A model generated the notes under the pieces. The model did not search any database and was not told the DNA's origin. It was given only the letters and a program-made list of their open reading frames with translations. Of a DNA stretch of 64,000 nt, positions 1-7,474 are shown piece after piece (the stretch's first letter is position 1; every line of letters begins with the position of its first letter). The DNA comes from Trujillonella humicola (GTDB lineage Bacteria > Actinomycetota > Actinomycetes > Mycobacteriales > Geodermatophilaceae). The stretch covers positions 42,377 to 106,376 of the forward strand of contig NZ_JBJNRJ010000013.1 in assembly GCF_046233715.1 (NCBI RefSeq), given 5' to 3'. The translations under genes were made by a program, and so were the position numbers.

Positions 1-1006
1 TGACACCGGCCCACAACGCGTGGTCGTCGGGGTCGGTGGCCAGCCACGGGCCGGCGTCGCCGATGCGCAGCCCGCCACCGGCGGACTCCAGCCACAGCGC
101 CCGGTCCGGGCGGGTGGCCAGCCAGAGCCGGCCGCGGCTGCACACCACCCCGTCGAGGAGCACGTCGAGGGCGTCGTGCAGCCGCTCGGGGTGGAAGGGC
201 CGGTGCGCCGTCACGTGGACCAGCGCGATCCCGGCGTCCTCCTCGAGCGGTGGCTCGCCGGCCAGCAGCGGGTCGTGGGCGCTGGGGACGCGGCCGCGCC
301 GGGCGTCGGGCCCGATGGCCGCGAGCACGTCCTCCGGCCCGCGCCGCCAGCGCTCGAGGTCGGCGCGGGGCACGCCGGGGACCATCCGGTCCAGCACCGC
401 CTCCAGCCGGGCGGCCTGCCAGCCGTCCCGGGGCCGGCCGGCCAGGAGCACCGCGTCGGCGAAGGTCACCTGGCCGACGGCGACCTGGGCGAGCGTGCGC
501 TCGTCGTCCGGGGTGGCGTTCAGCCCCCGGTCGGCGAGATCGTCCTCGCCGGTTGCGTCGTCCAGCCACGCGGCCGCGTCGAGGACGGCGACGACCGCCT
601 CGACCCGCACCGAGTCCCCGGCGGTCTCCACCGCGCCGTCGTCGAGGACCACCGCGTCCAGCGCCCAGCACAGGTGCTCCGGCTCGAGCGCCGGGTCCAG
701 GTGGACGACGATCCGCGTCACCTCCACCCGCCGGGCGAGGGTGCGCAGCAGCGGCAGGAGGTCCAGCCGCAACGTGCAGCTGACGCAGCCGTGGGCGAGC
801 TCGAGCGCCTCGCGCGCGGTCCGGGGCCCGCCGGGCCCGTGCTCGGTCACGGTGCGCAGCACGACCCCGGACCCGAGGTCGCGCACGTCGTGGTGGACGA
901 CGACCGTGCCGGGTCGTGCGGTGCCCAGCGCCCCGGCAGCGGCGCCGGTGAGCGCGCGGTCGAGGCCGGTCACGAGCAGGACGGGGGTGCGCTGGTCCGT
1001 CGGCAT
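1..1006 (-). CDS. mrf: MRF-like CobW/COG0523-family protein, 3' end outside window
   Basis: The frame is open from ATG 1006 to the window edge (about 335 codons). It keeps the family's cysteine motif as HGCVSCTLR near residues 70-78, where CobW proteins have GCxCC. The N-terminal loop reads TGLDRALTGAAAGAL, so the GxxGxGKT nucleotide-binding motif of CobW GTPases is not recognisable. In mycobacteria a protein of this kind (MRF) is encoded with the zinc-free ribosomal proteins and recruits the ribosome hibernation factor under zinc starvation; that role is inferred here from similarity and context. It is divergent from the rpmB operon across one Zur-type box. Alternative: an ordinary COG0523 zinc chaperone, less likely without a P-loop. 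Confidence 0.75.
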   Translation of the reverse strand, partial: MPTDQRTPVLLVTGLDRALTGAAAGALGTARPGTVVVHHDVRDLGSGVVLRTVTEHGPGGPRTAREALELAHGCVSCTLRLDLLPLLRTLARRVEVTRIVVHLDPALEPEHLCWALDAVVLDDGAVETAGDSVRVEAVVAVLDAAAWLDDATGEDDLADRGLNATPDDERTLAQVAVGQVTFADAVLLAGRPRDGWQAARLEAVLDRMVPGVPRADLERWRRGPEDVLAAIGPDARRGRVPSAHDPLLAGEPPLEEDAGIALVHVTAHRPFHPERLHDALDVLLDGVVCSRGRLWLATRPDRALWLESAGGGLRIGDAGPWLATDPDDHALWAGV

Positions 1007-1025
1007 GCCCCCACCCTATCCGGAA

Positions 1026-1040
1026 TGGGAATCGTTCTCG
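1026..1040. promoter_or_regulatory. Zur-type box between mrf and rpmB
   Basis: TGGGAATCGTTCTCG is an imperfect dyad that matches four other sites in the window (near 2090, 10815, 13834 and 18012), all next to zinc-related genes. It lies in the short divergent region, so one Zur dimer site could repress both directions when zinc is plentiful. Recognised by pattern and context; no binding data. Confidence 0.72.
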
Positions 1041-1071
1041 CTAGGGTGGTGGCACCTACCGAGGAGGAACC

Positions 1072-1338
1072 ATGTCGACCTACTGCGAGGTGACCGGCCG
1101 CAGGCCCGGCTTCGGCCGGTCGGTGAGCCACTCGCACCGGCGGACGCCGCGGCGCTTCGACCCGAACCTGCAGAACCGCCGGTTCTGGCTGCCCAGCGAG
1201 AACCGCTACGTGCGCCTGACCGTCTCCGCCAAGGGCATCAAGACCATCGACGTCCAGGGCATCGAGGCCGTCGTCGCACGGTTGCGCCGGACCGACCCCG
1301 CAGTGCGGCGGCGGCTCGGCGCGGGGCGAGGTGCCTGA
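1072..1338 (+). CDS. rpmB: 50S ribosomal protein L28, alternative form
   Basis: 88 aa, beginning with the L28 signature CEVTGRRPGFG, followed by the basic core (NLQNRRFWLP) and a C-terminal VSAKGIKTID segment. It lacks the paired CxxC zinc ligands of the zinc-binding L28, so it is the 'C-minus' paralogue made under zinc limitation. A strong GAGGAGG ribosome-binding site precedes the ATG and a Zur-type box lies just upstream. First gene of a four-gene operon; its stop overlaps the start of rpmG (TGATG). Confidence 0.93.
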   Translation: MSTYCEVTGRRPGFGRSVSHSHRRTPRRFDPNLQNRRFWLPSENRYVRLTVSAKGIKTIDVQGIEAVVARLRRTDPAVRRRLGAGRGA

Positions 1339-1505
1339 TGGCGCGAGCGACCGACATCCGGCCGATCGTCCGGCTCAAGTCCACGGCCGGCACCGGCTAC
1401 ACCTACGTGACCCGCAAGAACCGGCGCAACGACCCCGACCGGCTCGTGCTGCGCAAGTACGACCCGATCGTGCGCCGGCACGTCGACTTCCGCGAGGAGC
1501 GCTGA
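1338..1505 (+). CDS. rpmG: 50S ribosomal protein L33, alternative form
   Basis: 55 aa, with the L33 core GTGYTYVTRKNRRNDPDRL and the ending KYDPIVRRHV. The cysteine pairs of zinc-binding L33 are absent, marking the zinc-independent form. The ATG overlaps the rpmB stop by one base, and its own stop overlaps the rpsN ATG in the same TGATG manner, so translation is probably coupled along the operon. Short for an automatic call, but the family match is unambiguous. Confidence 0.92.
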   Translation: MARATDIRPIVRLKSTAGTGYTYVTRKNRRNDPDRLVLRKYDPIVRRHVDFREER

Positions 1506-1807
1506 TGGCCAAGACCTCGAAGATCGCCGCCGACGCCCGCCGCCGCGCGGTGGTGGCCCGGTACGCCGAGCGGAGGGCGGCGCTGCGCGAGGCCGCCCGC
1601 ACCGCCGCGACCGCGCAGGAGCGGGCGGCCGCCCGCCCGGCGCTGCAGCGGCTGCCCCGCGACGCCAGCCCGACGCGGCTGCGCAACCGCGACGTCGTCG
1701 ACGGCCGCCCGCGGGGGCACCTGCGCGACTTCGGCCTCTCGCGGGTGCGCTTCCGCGAGATGGCCCACCGCGGCGAGCTGCCCGGCATCCGGAAGTCGAG
1801 CTGGTGA
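1505..1807 (+). CDS. rpsN: 30S ribosomal protein S14, alternative form
   Basis: 100 aa, the long S14 type (about 100 residues, no CxxC...CxxC), with the conserved tail LRDFGLSRVRFREMAHRGEL and ending KSSW. The usual actinobacterial S14 is the short zinc-binding version, so this is the zinc-free replacement. It sits in the Zur-linked operon rpmB-rpmG-rpsN-rpsR; its end overlaps the rpsR GTG (GTGA). Confidence 0.94.
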   Translation: MAKTSKIAADARRRAVVARYAERRAALREAARTAATAQERAAARPALQRLPRDASPTRLRNRDVVDGRPRGHLRDFGLSRVRFREMAHRGELPGIRKSSW

Positions 1808-2025
1808 CCGGGCAGCGGCGGCCGCCGGCGCGGCGCCGGCGGGAGCTGCCCGAGCCGTTCGTCTGGCACGACGTCGCCGTGCTGCGCACGTACCTGTCCG
1901 ATCGCGGCAAGATCCGCTCGCGGCGGGTGTCCGGCCTGTCGGCCCAGCAGCACCGCCTGGTCGCCCGGGCCGTCAAGAGCGCCCGGGAGATGGCACTGCT
2001 GCCCTGTCCCACCTCCCGCCGCTGA
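1804..2025 (+). CDS. rpsR: 30S ribosomal protein S18, alternative form
   Basis: 73 aa with the S18 pattern: a basic N-terminus, then VLRTYLSDRGKIRSRRVSG and the RNA-binding LSAQQHRLVARAVKSARE segment. It starts at a GTG that overlaps the rpsN stop by four bases. The second S18 genes in zinc-regulated operons of actinobacteria are the zinc-free partners of the housekeeping S18; that assignment rests on the operon context. Last gene before a hairpin and a new Zur-type box. Confidence 0.92.
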   Translation: MTGQRRPPARRRRELPEPFVWHDVAVLRTYLSDRGKIRSRRVSGLSAQQHRLVARAVKSAREMALLPCPTSRR

Positions 2026-2034
2026 CCGGACACG

Positions 2035-2055
2035 GCGAGCGGGGAGCCCCCTCGC
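2035..2055 (+). terminator. Possible hairpin terminator after rpsR
   Basis: GCGAG and CTCGC enclose GGGG and CCCC with one bulged C, ten bases after the rpsR stop. There is no T tract, as is common in high-GC actinobacteria. A separate Zur-type box follows before the next gene, which fits a transcript end here. Confidence 0.45.
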
Positions 2056-2089
2056 GGGCGCCCGCTATGGCAGGGTCTCCGGCTCGGAA

Positions 2090-2104
2090 CGGCAATCGTT
2101 CCTA
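2090..2104. promoter_or_regulatory. Zur-type box upstream of the permease pair
   Basis: CGGCAATCGTTCCTA shares the AATCGTTC core with the box near 1026. It is about 20 bases upstream of the GTG of the permease gene, so the permease and the gene after it are probably zinc-repressed. The right half is weaker than at the other four sites. Confidence 0.6.
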
Positions 2105-2123
2105 AGCGACCGACGGAGGGTCC

Positions 2124-3131
2124 GTGTCCACCGCAGCACCGGCGACCGCCCCCGGTCCCGCGACCACCGCGCCGCGGCGCCGGGGGCCCCACTCCGGCGA
2201 CGTCCTGCTGGTCGTCCTCGGCCTCATCGCCGTCCTGCACTTCCTGCGGCCGGCGGTGTTCGACGAGCCGGCCGTCCAGGCCTGGTCCACGGTGTTCGTG
2301 GCCGTGTGCCTGCAGGCGCTGCCCTTCCTGGTGTTCGGCGTGCTGCTGTCGGCGGCGATCAGCACCTTCGTCCCGGCGTCGTTCTTCACCCGGGCCCTGC
2401 CCCGCCGGCCCGCCGCCGCCGTGCCCGTGGCCGGGCTGAGCGGAGCGGTGCTGCCGGGCTGCGAGTGCGCCTCGGTCCCGGTGGCCGGCAGCCTGATGCG
2501 CCGGGGGGTTCCGCCCGCCGCCGCCCTGGCCTTCCTGCTCTCCGCGCCGGCGATCAACCCGGTGGTCCTCGTGGCGACGGCCGTCGCCTTCCCCGGGCAG
2601 CCGGAGATGGTCCTGGCGCGCTTCGTGGCCTCGGTGCTGGTGGCCCTGGTCATGGGTTGGCTGTGGGCGTCGTTCGGCCGGCCCGGGTGGCTGCGGCTGC
2701 GCGAGGGGCACGTCCCCGCCCCCGGCGAGCGCCGGCTGGAGACCTTCCGCGCCGGCGTCCAGCACGACCTGCTGCACGCCGGCGGTTTCCTCGTCGTCGG
2801 CGGCCTGACCGCCGCGACCCTCAACACCGTCGTCCCGCGGGCGTGGCTCGACGCCGTCGCCGACTCCCCGGTGCTGTCGGTGCTCGTCCTGGCCGCGCTC
2901 GCCGTCGTCCTGGCGATCTGCTCGGAGGCCGACGCGTTCGTCGCGGCGAGCCTGGTGGGCTTCTCCCCCACCGCCAAGCTGGTCTTCCTCGTCGTCGGGC
3001 CCGCGGTCGACGTGAAGCTCATCGCCCTGCAGGCCGGCACGTTCGGTCCCCGCTTCGCGGCCCGCTTCGCCCCCGTCACCCTGGTCGTCGCCGTGCTCGC
3101 CGCGGTCGCCGTCGGCGCCGTCCTGCTGTGA
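2124..3131 (+). CDS. YraQ/UPF0718-family permease, putative zinc-linked transporter subunit
   Basis: 335 aa multi-pass membrane protein of the DUF318/ArsP-like permease family. The hallmark motif GCECASVPVAGSLMRRG lies near residues 112-128, followed by LLSAPAINPVV; about eight hydrophobic segments can be seen and a long cytoplasmic loop separates the two halves. It starts with GTG behind GGAGGG. It is paired with the TIGR03943-type gene 10 bases downstream, the standard two-gene arrangement of this family. The cargo is unproven; the Zur-type box and the neighbour's His-rich loop suggest zinc or another divalent metal. Confidence 0.82.
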   Translation: MSTAAPATAPGPATTAPRRRGPHSGDVLLVVLGLIAVLHFLRPAVFDEPAVQAWSTVFVAVCLQALPFLVFGVLLSAAISTFVPASFFTRALPRRPAAAVPVAGLSGAVLPGCECASVPVAGSLMRRGVPPAAALAFLLSAPAINPVVLVATAVAFPGQPEMVLARFVASVLVALVMGWLWASFGRPGWLRLREGHVPAPGERRLETFRAGVQHDLLHAGGFLVVGGLTAATLNTVVPRAWLDAVADSPVLSVLVLAALAVVLAICSEADAFVAASLVGFSPTAKLVFLVVGPAVDVKLIALQAGTFGPRFAARFAPVTLVVAVLAAVAVGAVLL

Positions 3132-3141
3132 GGAGGCCGTC

Positions 3142-3912
3142 GTGGACCGCATGACCTCGCACGCCGTCCTGCTCCTGCTGGGCGGGTACGTCCTGCAGGT
3201 GGCGCTGACCGACGCCCACCTGGCCTACGTGCAGGGCGCTTTCCGGCCGTTCCTGCTGATCGCGGCGGTCGTGCTGCTGGCCGTCGCGCTGCTCGGGCTG
3301 CTGCGGGTGTGGCGGCAGCGGAGCACGGCCGACGACGACCCCGAGGGAGAGGACCACACCCCCGACGGCCACGACCACGACGACGACGAGCACGGTCACG
3401 CGCACGGCGCGCCGCGGGTGGCTTGGCTGCTGGTGGCACCGGTCGTCGTCCTCGCCCTGGTGGCCCCACCGGCGCTCGGCTCGTTCACCGTGGCCCGGCA
3501 GACCACGCCGGCGGAGGTGCCGACGGGCGCGGTCGCCGACTCCCTCGGCCCGGACGACGAGGGGCAGGACCACCGCACCCTGCCGCTCGTCCAGTACCGC
3601 TGGCGCGCGCTGCACGACGACGTGTCGCCGCTGGAGGGCCGGCAGGTCCGGCTGACGGGCTTCGTCGTCCCGCGGGAGGGCGGCGGCTGGTACGTGGCCC
3701 GGATCCGCATCTCCTGCTGCGCGGCCGACGCCGTCGGGGTCACCGTCGTCGTCGACGGGCCGCAGGGCGACCTGGTGCCCGACCAGTGGGTCGAGGTCGT
3801 CGGCACCTGGGCGCCTCCGGTGACCCACCCGAGCCTGGGCTTCCCCGAGGCGGTCATCGCACCGGTCGACGTCCGGCCGATCGAGACACCCGCCGACCCC
3901 TACGTCTTCTGA
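3142..3912 (+). CDS. TIGR03943-family (YcgQ-like) permease partner with His-rich loop
   Basis: 256 aa, GTG start. Two N-terminal membrane segments are followed by an acidic, histidine-rich loop around residues 72-92 (DGHDHDDDEHGHAHG), a third membrane segment and a C-terminal soluble domain with the family motif RISCCAAD and an OB-like ending. TIGR03943 proteins are the usual partners of YraQ-type permeases and form a putative two-component transporter. The His/Asp loop is a plausible metal-collecting site. Same operon and same Zur-type box as the preceding gene. Confidence 0.82.
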   Translation: MDRMTSHAVLLLLGGYVLQVALTDAHLAYVQGAFRPFLLIAAVVLLAVALLGLLRVWRQRSTADDDPEGEDHTPDGHDHDDDEHGHAHGAPRVAWLLVAPVVVLALVAPPALGSFTVARQTTPAEVPTGAVADSLGPDDEGQDHRTLPLVQYRWRALHDDVSPLEGRQVRLTGFVVPREGGGWYVARIRISCCAADAVGVTVVVDGPQGDLVPDQWVEVVGTWAPPVTHPSLGFPEAVIAPVDVRPIETPADPYVF

Positions 3913-3998
3913 TCCGGCGCGGTCAGGACCGGGCCGCCCGGACCGGGTCGTCGAGCGGGCGGAGCCGCTCGCCGCGGCACGGACCTCCCCATCCGGAG

Positions 3999-4017
3999 CC
4001 AGGTGAGGCTACCCTAA
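3999..4017. promoter_or_regulatory. IdeR/DtxR-type iron box
   Basis: CCAGGTGAGGCTACCCTAA matches the IdeR consensus TTAGGTTAGGCTAACCTAA at most core positions. It lies about 85 bases before the short reading frame at 4102 and the siderophore-interacting gene that follows. Two further boxes of the same type are near 9398 and 32816, both beside iron genes. Confidence 0.7.
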
Positions 4018-4101
4018 GCCGACCCGCCGGCGGCTGCCGCGCGGACCACCCTCGTGCCGCCGGACGGGCGCCGTCCACCGCCGATCGACCGGAAGGACCC
4101 C

Positions 4102-4155
4102 ATGCCCGCGAGCACGACGCCGCACGTCCCGACCGCCGCCGGTGGTGCCCGGTGA
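4102..4155 (+). CDS. 17-residue upstream frame, possible leader peptide
   Basis: ATG preceded by GGAAGGA at good distance opens a 17-codon frame whose TGA overlaps the GTG of the siderophore-interacting gene (GTGA). The main gene has no ribosome-binding site of its own except inside this frame, so the small frame may serve translational coupling. The peptide has no run of a single regulatory amino acid, so classic attenuation is not indicated. Could be chance. Confidence 0.4.
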   Translation: MPASTTPHVPTAAGGAR

Positions 4156-5282
4156 CCGGCACCGCGGCGGCCGGCCTGCCCGTCGTCGACGTCGACCTCC
4201 CGGCGCACGAGGCGGCCGAGCTCGCCGAGGGGCTCGACCACGTCGGCGACGAGCACGCCGACACCGTGCTCCTGGTCGCCCGGGCGCTCGGCCGGCAGCC
4301 GGACGCGCGGTCGGCCGAGATCCTGGGCGTGGGGACCGACGGTCTCCGGCTGGCCGTCGCGGGCCCCGACGGCGCCGACCGGCCGGTGCACGTCCCCTTC
4401 GCCTCGCCCGCCCGCACGTCGCTGGAGATCTACGGGGCGCTGATGGGACTGGTGGCCGCCGCGCGCGGGGTCGTCGGCGCCGGCGAGCCGCTCACCTCGA
4501 TCGAGGCCGAGCACCTCGAGGACCAGCGGATGACCACCGTGGCCGCGACGGTCGCCGCCCGCCGCCTGCTGGCGCCGAACCTGCTCGAGCTGACGCTGGC
4601 CGGGCTCGCCCCGCTGCCGGTGCGGGGCGGGGACGAGTACGCCGTCCTGATGCCCGATCCGCCGGCCGAGGTGCTCAGGACCGGCTTCACCGCCGCCGAC
4701 ATGGCGGGGATCCCGCTGGAGGACGCACCCCGCGCCGCCTACACGATGCGTTCGCGGCGGGCCGCCGTCGGCGAGGGTGTCGTGTGGCTGGTGCTGCACG
4801 GCGACGAGGGGGCGGTGAGCAGCCGCCTGGCCGCCGCCGGGCCGGGCGCTCCGGTCGCGGTGTGGGGCACCCGCCGCAGCTACGCCCCGCCGGAGGGCGT
4901 CCGCACCCACCTGCTGGTCTGCGACGAGACGGCGCTGGGCGCCGTCGCCGCCGTCCTGGACGGGCTGCCCGAGGAGGCCCGGGCGGTGGTCGTGGCCGAG
5001 ACGGCCGATGCCGGCGTCCGGATCGAGCTCCCGACCCGCCCCGGCGTCGAGCTGCGCTGGGTCCACCGGTCGGGCGCGGCGCCGGGCACGACCCCCGCGC
5101 TGCTCGACGGCGTGCGGGCGGCGCTGGCCGGGAGCCCGGTGCTGGACGACCTCGACGGGCTGTTCGTGTTCGGCGCCGGGGAGGCCGCGCGCATGCGCGA
5201 GCTGCGCACCACCCTGCGGCGCGAGACGGGCCTGGCGCGCGACCGGGTCCGGCTGACCGGCTACTGGAACGCCGCCCGCTGA
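4152..5282 (+). CDS. Siderophore-interacting protein with N-terminal DUF2470 domain
   Basis: 376 aa. Residues about 15-100 form a DUF2470 domain (HVGDEHADTVLLVARALG), seen also in haem-utilisation proteins. Residues about 125-376 form a siderophore-interacting flavoreductase: an FAD-binding barrel with AAYTMRSRR, a NAD(P)H domain (LLVCDETALGAVAAVL), and the C-terminal helix ending GYWNAAR. Such proteins reduce ferric siderophores in the cytosol. GTG start chosen at the overlap with the short upstream frame. An IdeR box upstream and convergent ferric-siderophore ABC genes support an iron role. Confidence 0.85.
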   Translation: MTGTAAAGLPVVDVDLPAHEAAELAEGLDHVGDEHADTVLLVARALGRQPDARSAEILGVGTDGLRLAVAGPDGADRPVHVPFASPARTSLEIYGALMGLVAAARGVVGAGEPLTSIEAEHLEDQRMTTVAATVAARRLLAPNLLELTLAGLAPLPVRGGDEYAVLMPDPPAEVLRTGFTAADMAGIPLEDAPRAAYTMRSRRAAVGEGVVWLVLHGDEGAVSSRLAAAGPGAPVAVWGTRRSYAPPEGVRTHLLVCDETALGAVAAVLDGLPEEARAVVVAETADAGVRIELPTRPGVELRWVHRSGAAPGTTPALLDGVRAALAGSPVLDDLDGLFVFGAGEAARMRELRTTLRRETGLARDRVRLTGYWNAAR

Positions 5283-5292
5283 CTCCGGCGGC

Positions 5293-7467
5293 TCAGACCC
5301 GGGAGCGGGCCAGCAGGTACACGAAGTACGGCGCGCCGATGACGGCGACGGCCAGGCCCGACGGCAGCTCCGAGGGGGCCAGCACCGTGCGGCCGACGAC
5401 GTCGGCCACGCCGAGCAGGGCTGCGCCGACCAGCAGCGACACCGGCACCGAGCGCGCGTGCCGGCCGCCGACCAGCGCCCGCGCCAGGTGCGGCGCGACG
5501 AGCCCGACGAAGGCCACGACGCCGACGGCGACCACGCTGGTCGCGGCGAGCAGCGCGGCCACGGTGAGGACGAGCAGCCGGACCCGCTCGAGCCCGACGC
5601 CCACCAGCCGCGGGGTGTCCTCGTCGAGCGCCAGCAGGTCCAGCTCGCGGCGGACGGCGACGGCGAGCGGGATCGCGACCAGCAGCGTGAGCGCCACCGG
5701 CACCACCTCGCCCCAGGAGCGGCCGTAGGTCGTCCCGGAGAGGAACGTGAAGATCCGCGGCGTGTCGAAGGGGTTGGCCCGCAGCAGCAGGAAGGTCGTC
5801 ACCGCCACCGAGCCGTACCAGATGCCGATCCCGATGAGGACGAGCCGGTCGGCATCCAGGCCCCGCCGCCAGGCCAGGCCGTAGACGACGGCGAAGGCGA
5901 CGAGCGCACCGGCGGTCGCCGCGGCCAGCGTGGTGGCGCCGCCCGCGCCGGCGCCACCGGCGACGACGACCGCGCCCAGCCCGGCACCGCCGGTGATCCC
6001 GAGCAGGCCCGGCTCGGCCAGCGGGTTGCGGCAGGTGGCCTGCACCAGCGATCCGGACAGCGCCAGGGCCGCTCCGGCGAGCAGTGCGGCGGCGACGCGG
6101 GGGGCACGCTCGTCCAGCGCGAAGCGGATGAACGGCGAGCCCTCGCCGCCCAGCCACAGGCCGATGTCGCCGGTCCGCAGCCACGTGTTGCCGGCGAGCA
6201 GACCGAGCAGGGCGACGCCGGCCACCACCGCGACGACGACGGCGAGCACGATGCCGAACCGCCGGGCGCTGCGGGTCGGCGCACCGGAGGCCGCGGGCTG
6301 CCGCGTCGGTCCGGAGTCGCGGCTCCGGCGCGCCAGGACCACGAGCAGCAGCGCTCCGAGCAGCGTCGTGGTGATGCCGGTGGGGATGCGGATCGCCTCG
6401 TCGGCCCCCAGCACGGCGCGGATCACCGCGTCGGCCAGCACGACGACGATCGCCCCGACCAGACCCGCGGCGGGCACGAGGACGGCGTGCCGCTGCAGCG
6501 CCGGCACCACGCGCGCGAGCAGCCTGGCCACCACCGGCGCGGCCAGCCCGACGAAACCGATCGGGCCGGCCAGGGTGACCGACGCCGCCGTGAGCAGCAC
6601 CGCCAGCAGGGTGCCGATGACCCGCGTCGAGCGCACCGGCACGCCCAGGACACCGGCGGTGTCGTCCCCGAGCCCGAGCAGGTCCAGCCGGCGGGCGAGC
6701 AGCAGCGCGCCCAGCGTGGCCAGCAGCACCACCGGCAGCGCCCGCTGGAAGGCCGCCATCCCCAGCTGGCTCAGCGAGCCGCCACCCCAGGCGAACAGGC
6801 CGGTCGTCTGCTGCTCGAAGAGGATGAGCAGCGCCGCCGTGCCCGACTGCAGGGCCAGCGCGACCGCGGTGCCGGCCAGGACCAGGCGGGTGGTCGAGGT
6901 GCCCCCGCCGCCGGCCAGCCCGAGCACCAGACCGGCGGCGAGCAGCCCGCCGGCGAAGGCGACCGCGCCGGAGGCGGCGATCGGGATGGTCAGCCCGAAG
7001 GCCGCCACCGCGGTGACGGCGAAGTAGGCGCCCCCGGTCACCGCCAGCGTGTCCGGTGAGGCCAGCGCGTTGCGGGCCAGGGACTGGAAGAGGGCGCCGG
7101 CCACCCCGAGGGCGAAGCCGACGGTGATCCCGGCGGCCAGCCGCGGGATGCGCGAGCCGACGAGGACGTCGCGGGTGCCGCCGTCGATGTCGTCGCGGCC
7201 GGTCAGCAGCCCGACCAGGTCCCCGGCCCCCACCCCCGACGTGCCCTGGGTGAGGTGCCAGCCCGCCACCACCAGCAGGCCGCCGAGCAGGACCAGCAGG
7301 GCGGCCGCGGCACCCACGAGACGCGCGGCGCCGGCCGGCCGCAGGGCCGCGACCGACGTCCTCGGGTCTTCGGGTGCGGCCGCCGCGGCGGCTGCCGCAT
7401 CGGTGAGCGGGCCCGCGGCCACCGAGCTGCGCTCGGGGGCCGCGGGCAGGTGGTCGGGCCGGGTCAC
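5293..7467 (-). CDS. Fused FecCD-type iron-siderophore ABC permease (FhuB-like)
   Basis: 724 aa, two FecCD permease units in one chain, as in FhuB (about 660 aa). Unit 1 spans about residues 45-385 and unit 2 about 405-724; each has a plug-like GSRIPRLAAG or ERAPRVAAAL segment, a NPLA-type motif (RNALASPDTL, RNPLAEPGLLG) and GFVGLAAP or FVGLVAPHLAR near its end. It carries iron-siderophore across the inner membrane. GTG start. Followed in the operon order by the binding-protein gene upstream (7 bases apart) and the ATPase upstream of that. Confidence 0.92.
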   Translation of the reverse strand: MTRPDHLPAAPERSSVAAGPLTDAAAAAAAAPEDPRTSVAALRPAGAARLVGAAAALLVLLGGLLVVAGWHLTQGTSGVGAGDLVGLLTGRDDIDGGTRDVLVGSRIPRLAAGITVGFALGVAGALFQSLARNALASPDTLAVTGGAYFAVTAVAAFGLTIPIAASGAVAFAGGLLAAGLVLGLAGGGGTSTTRLVLAGTAVALALQSGTAALLILFEQQTTGLFAWGGGSLSQLGMAAFQRALPVVLLATLGALLLARRLDLLGLGDDTAGVLGVPVRSTRVIGTLLAVLLTAASVTLAGPIGFVGLAAPVVARLLARVVPALQRHAVLVPAAGLVGAIVVVLADAVIRAVLGADEAIRIPTGITTTLLGALLLVVLARRSRDSGPTRQPAASGAPTRSARRFGIVLAVVVAVVAGVALLGLLAGNTWLRTGDIGLWLGGEGSPFIRFALDERAPRVAAALLAGAALALSGSLVQATCRNPLAEPGLLGITGGAGLGAVVVAGGAGAGGATTLAAATAGALVAFAVVYGLAWRRGLDADRLVLIGIGIWYGSVAVTTFLLLRANPFDTPRIFTFLSGTTYGRSWGEVVPVALTLLVAIPLAVAVRRELDLLALDEDTPRLVGVGLERVRLLVLTVAALLAATSVVAVGVVAFVGLVAPHLARALVGGRHARSVPVSLLVGAALLGVADVVGRTVLAPSELPSGLAVAVIGAPYFVYLLARSRV

Positions 7468-7474
7468 GGACCGG

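Noticed and set aside
20..1505. Long plus-strand open frames across the first kilobase
   Set aside because: They mirror the minus-strand MRF/CobW-like gene, are Arg/Pro/Ala-rich and lack family features; only the rpmG end of the second one is real.
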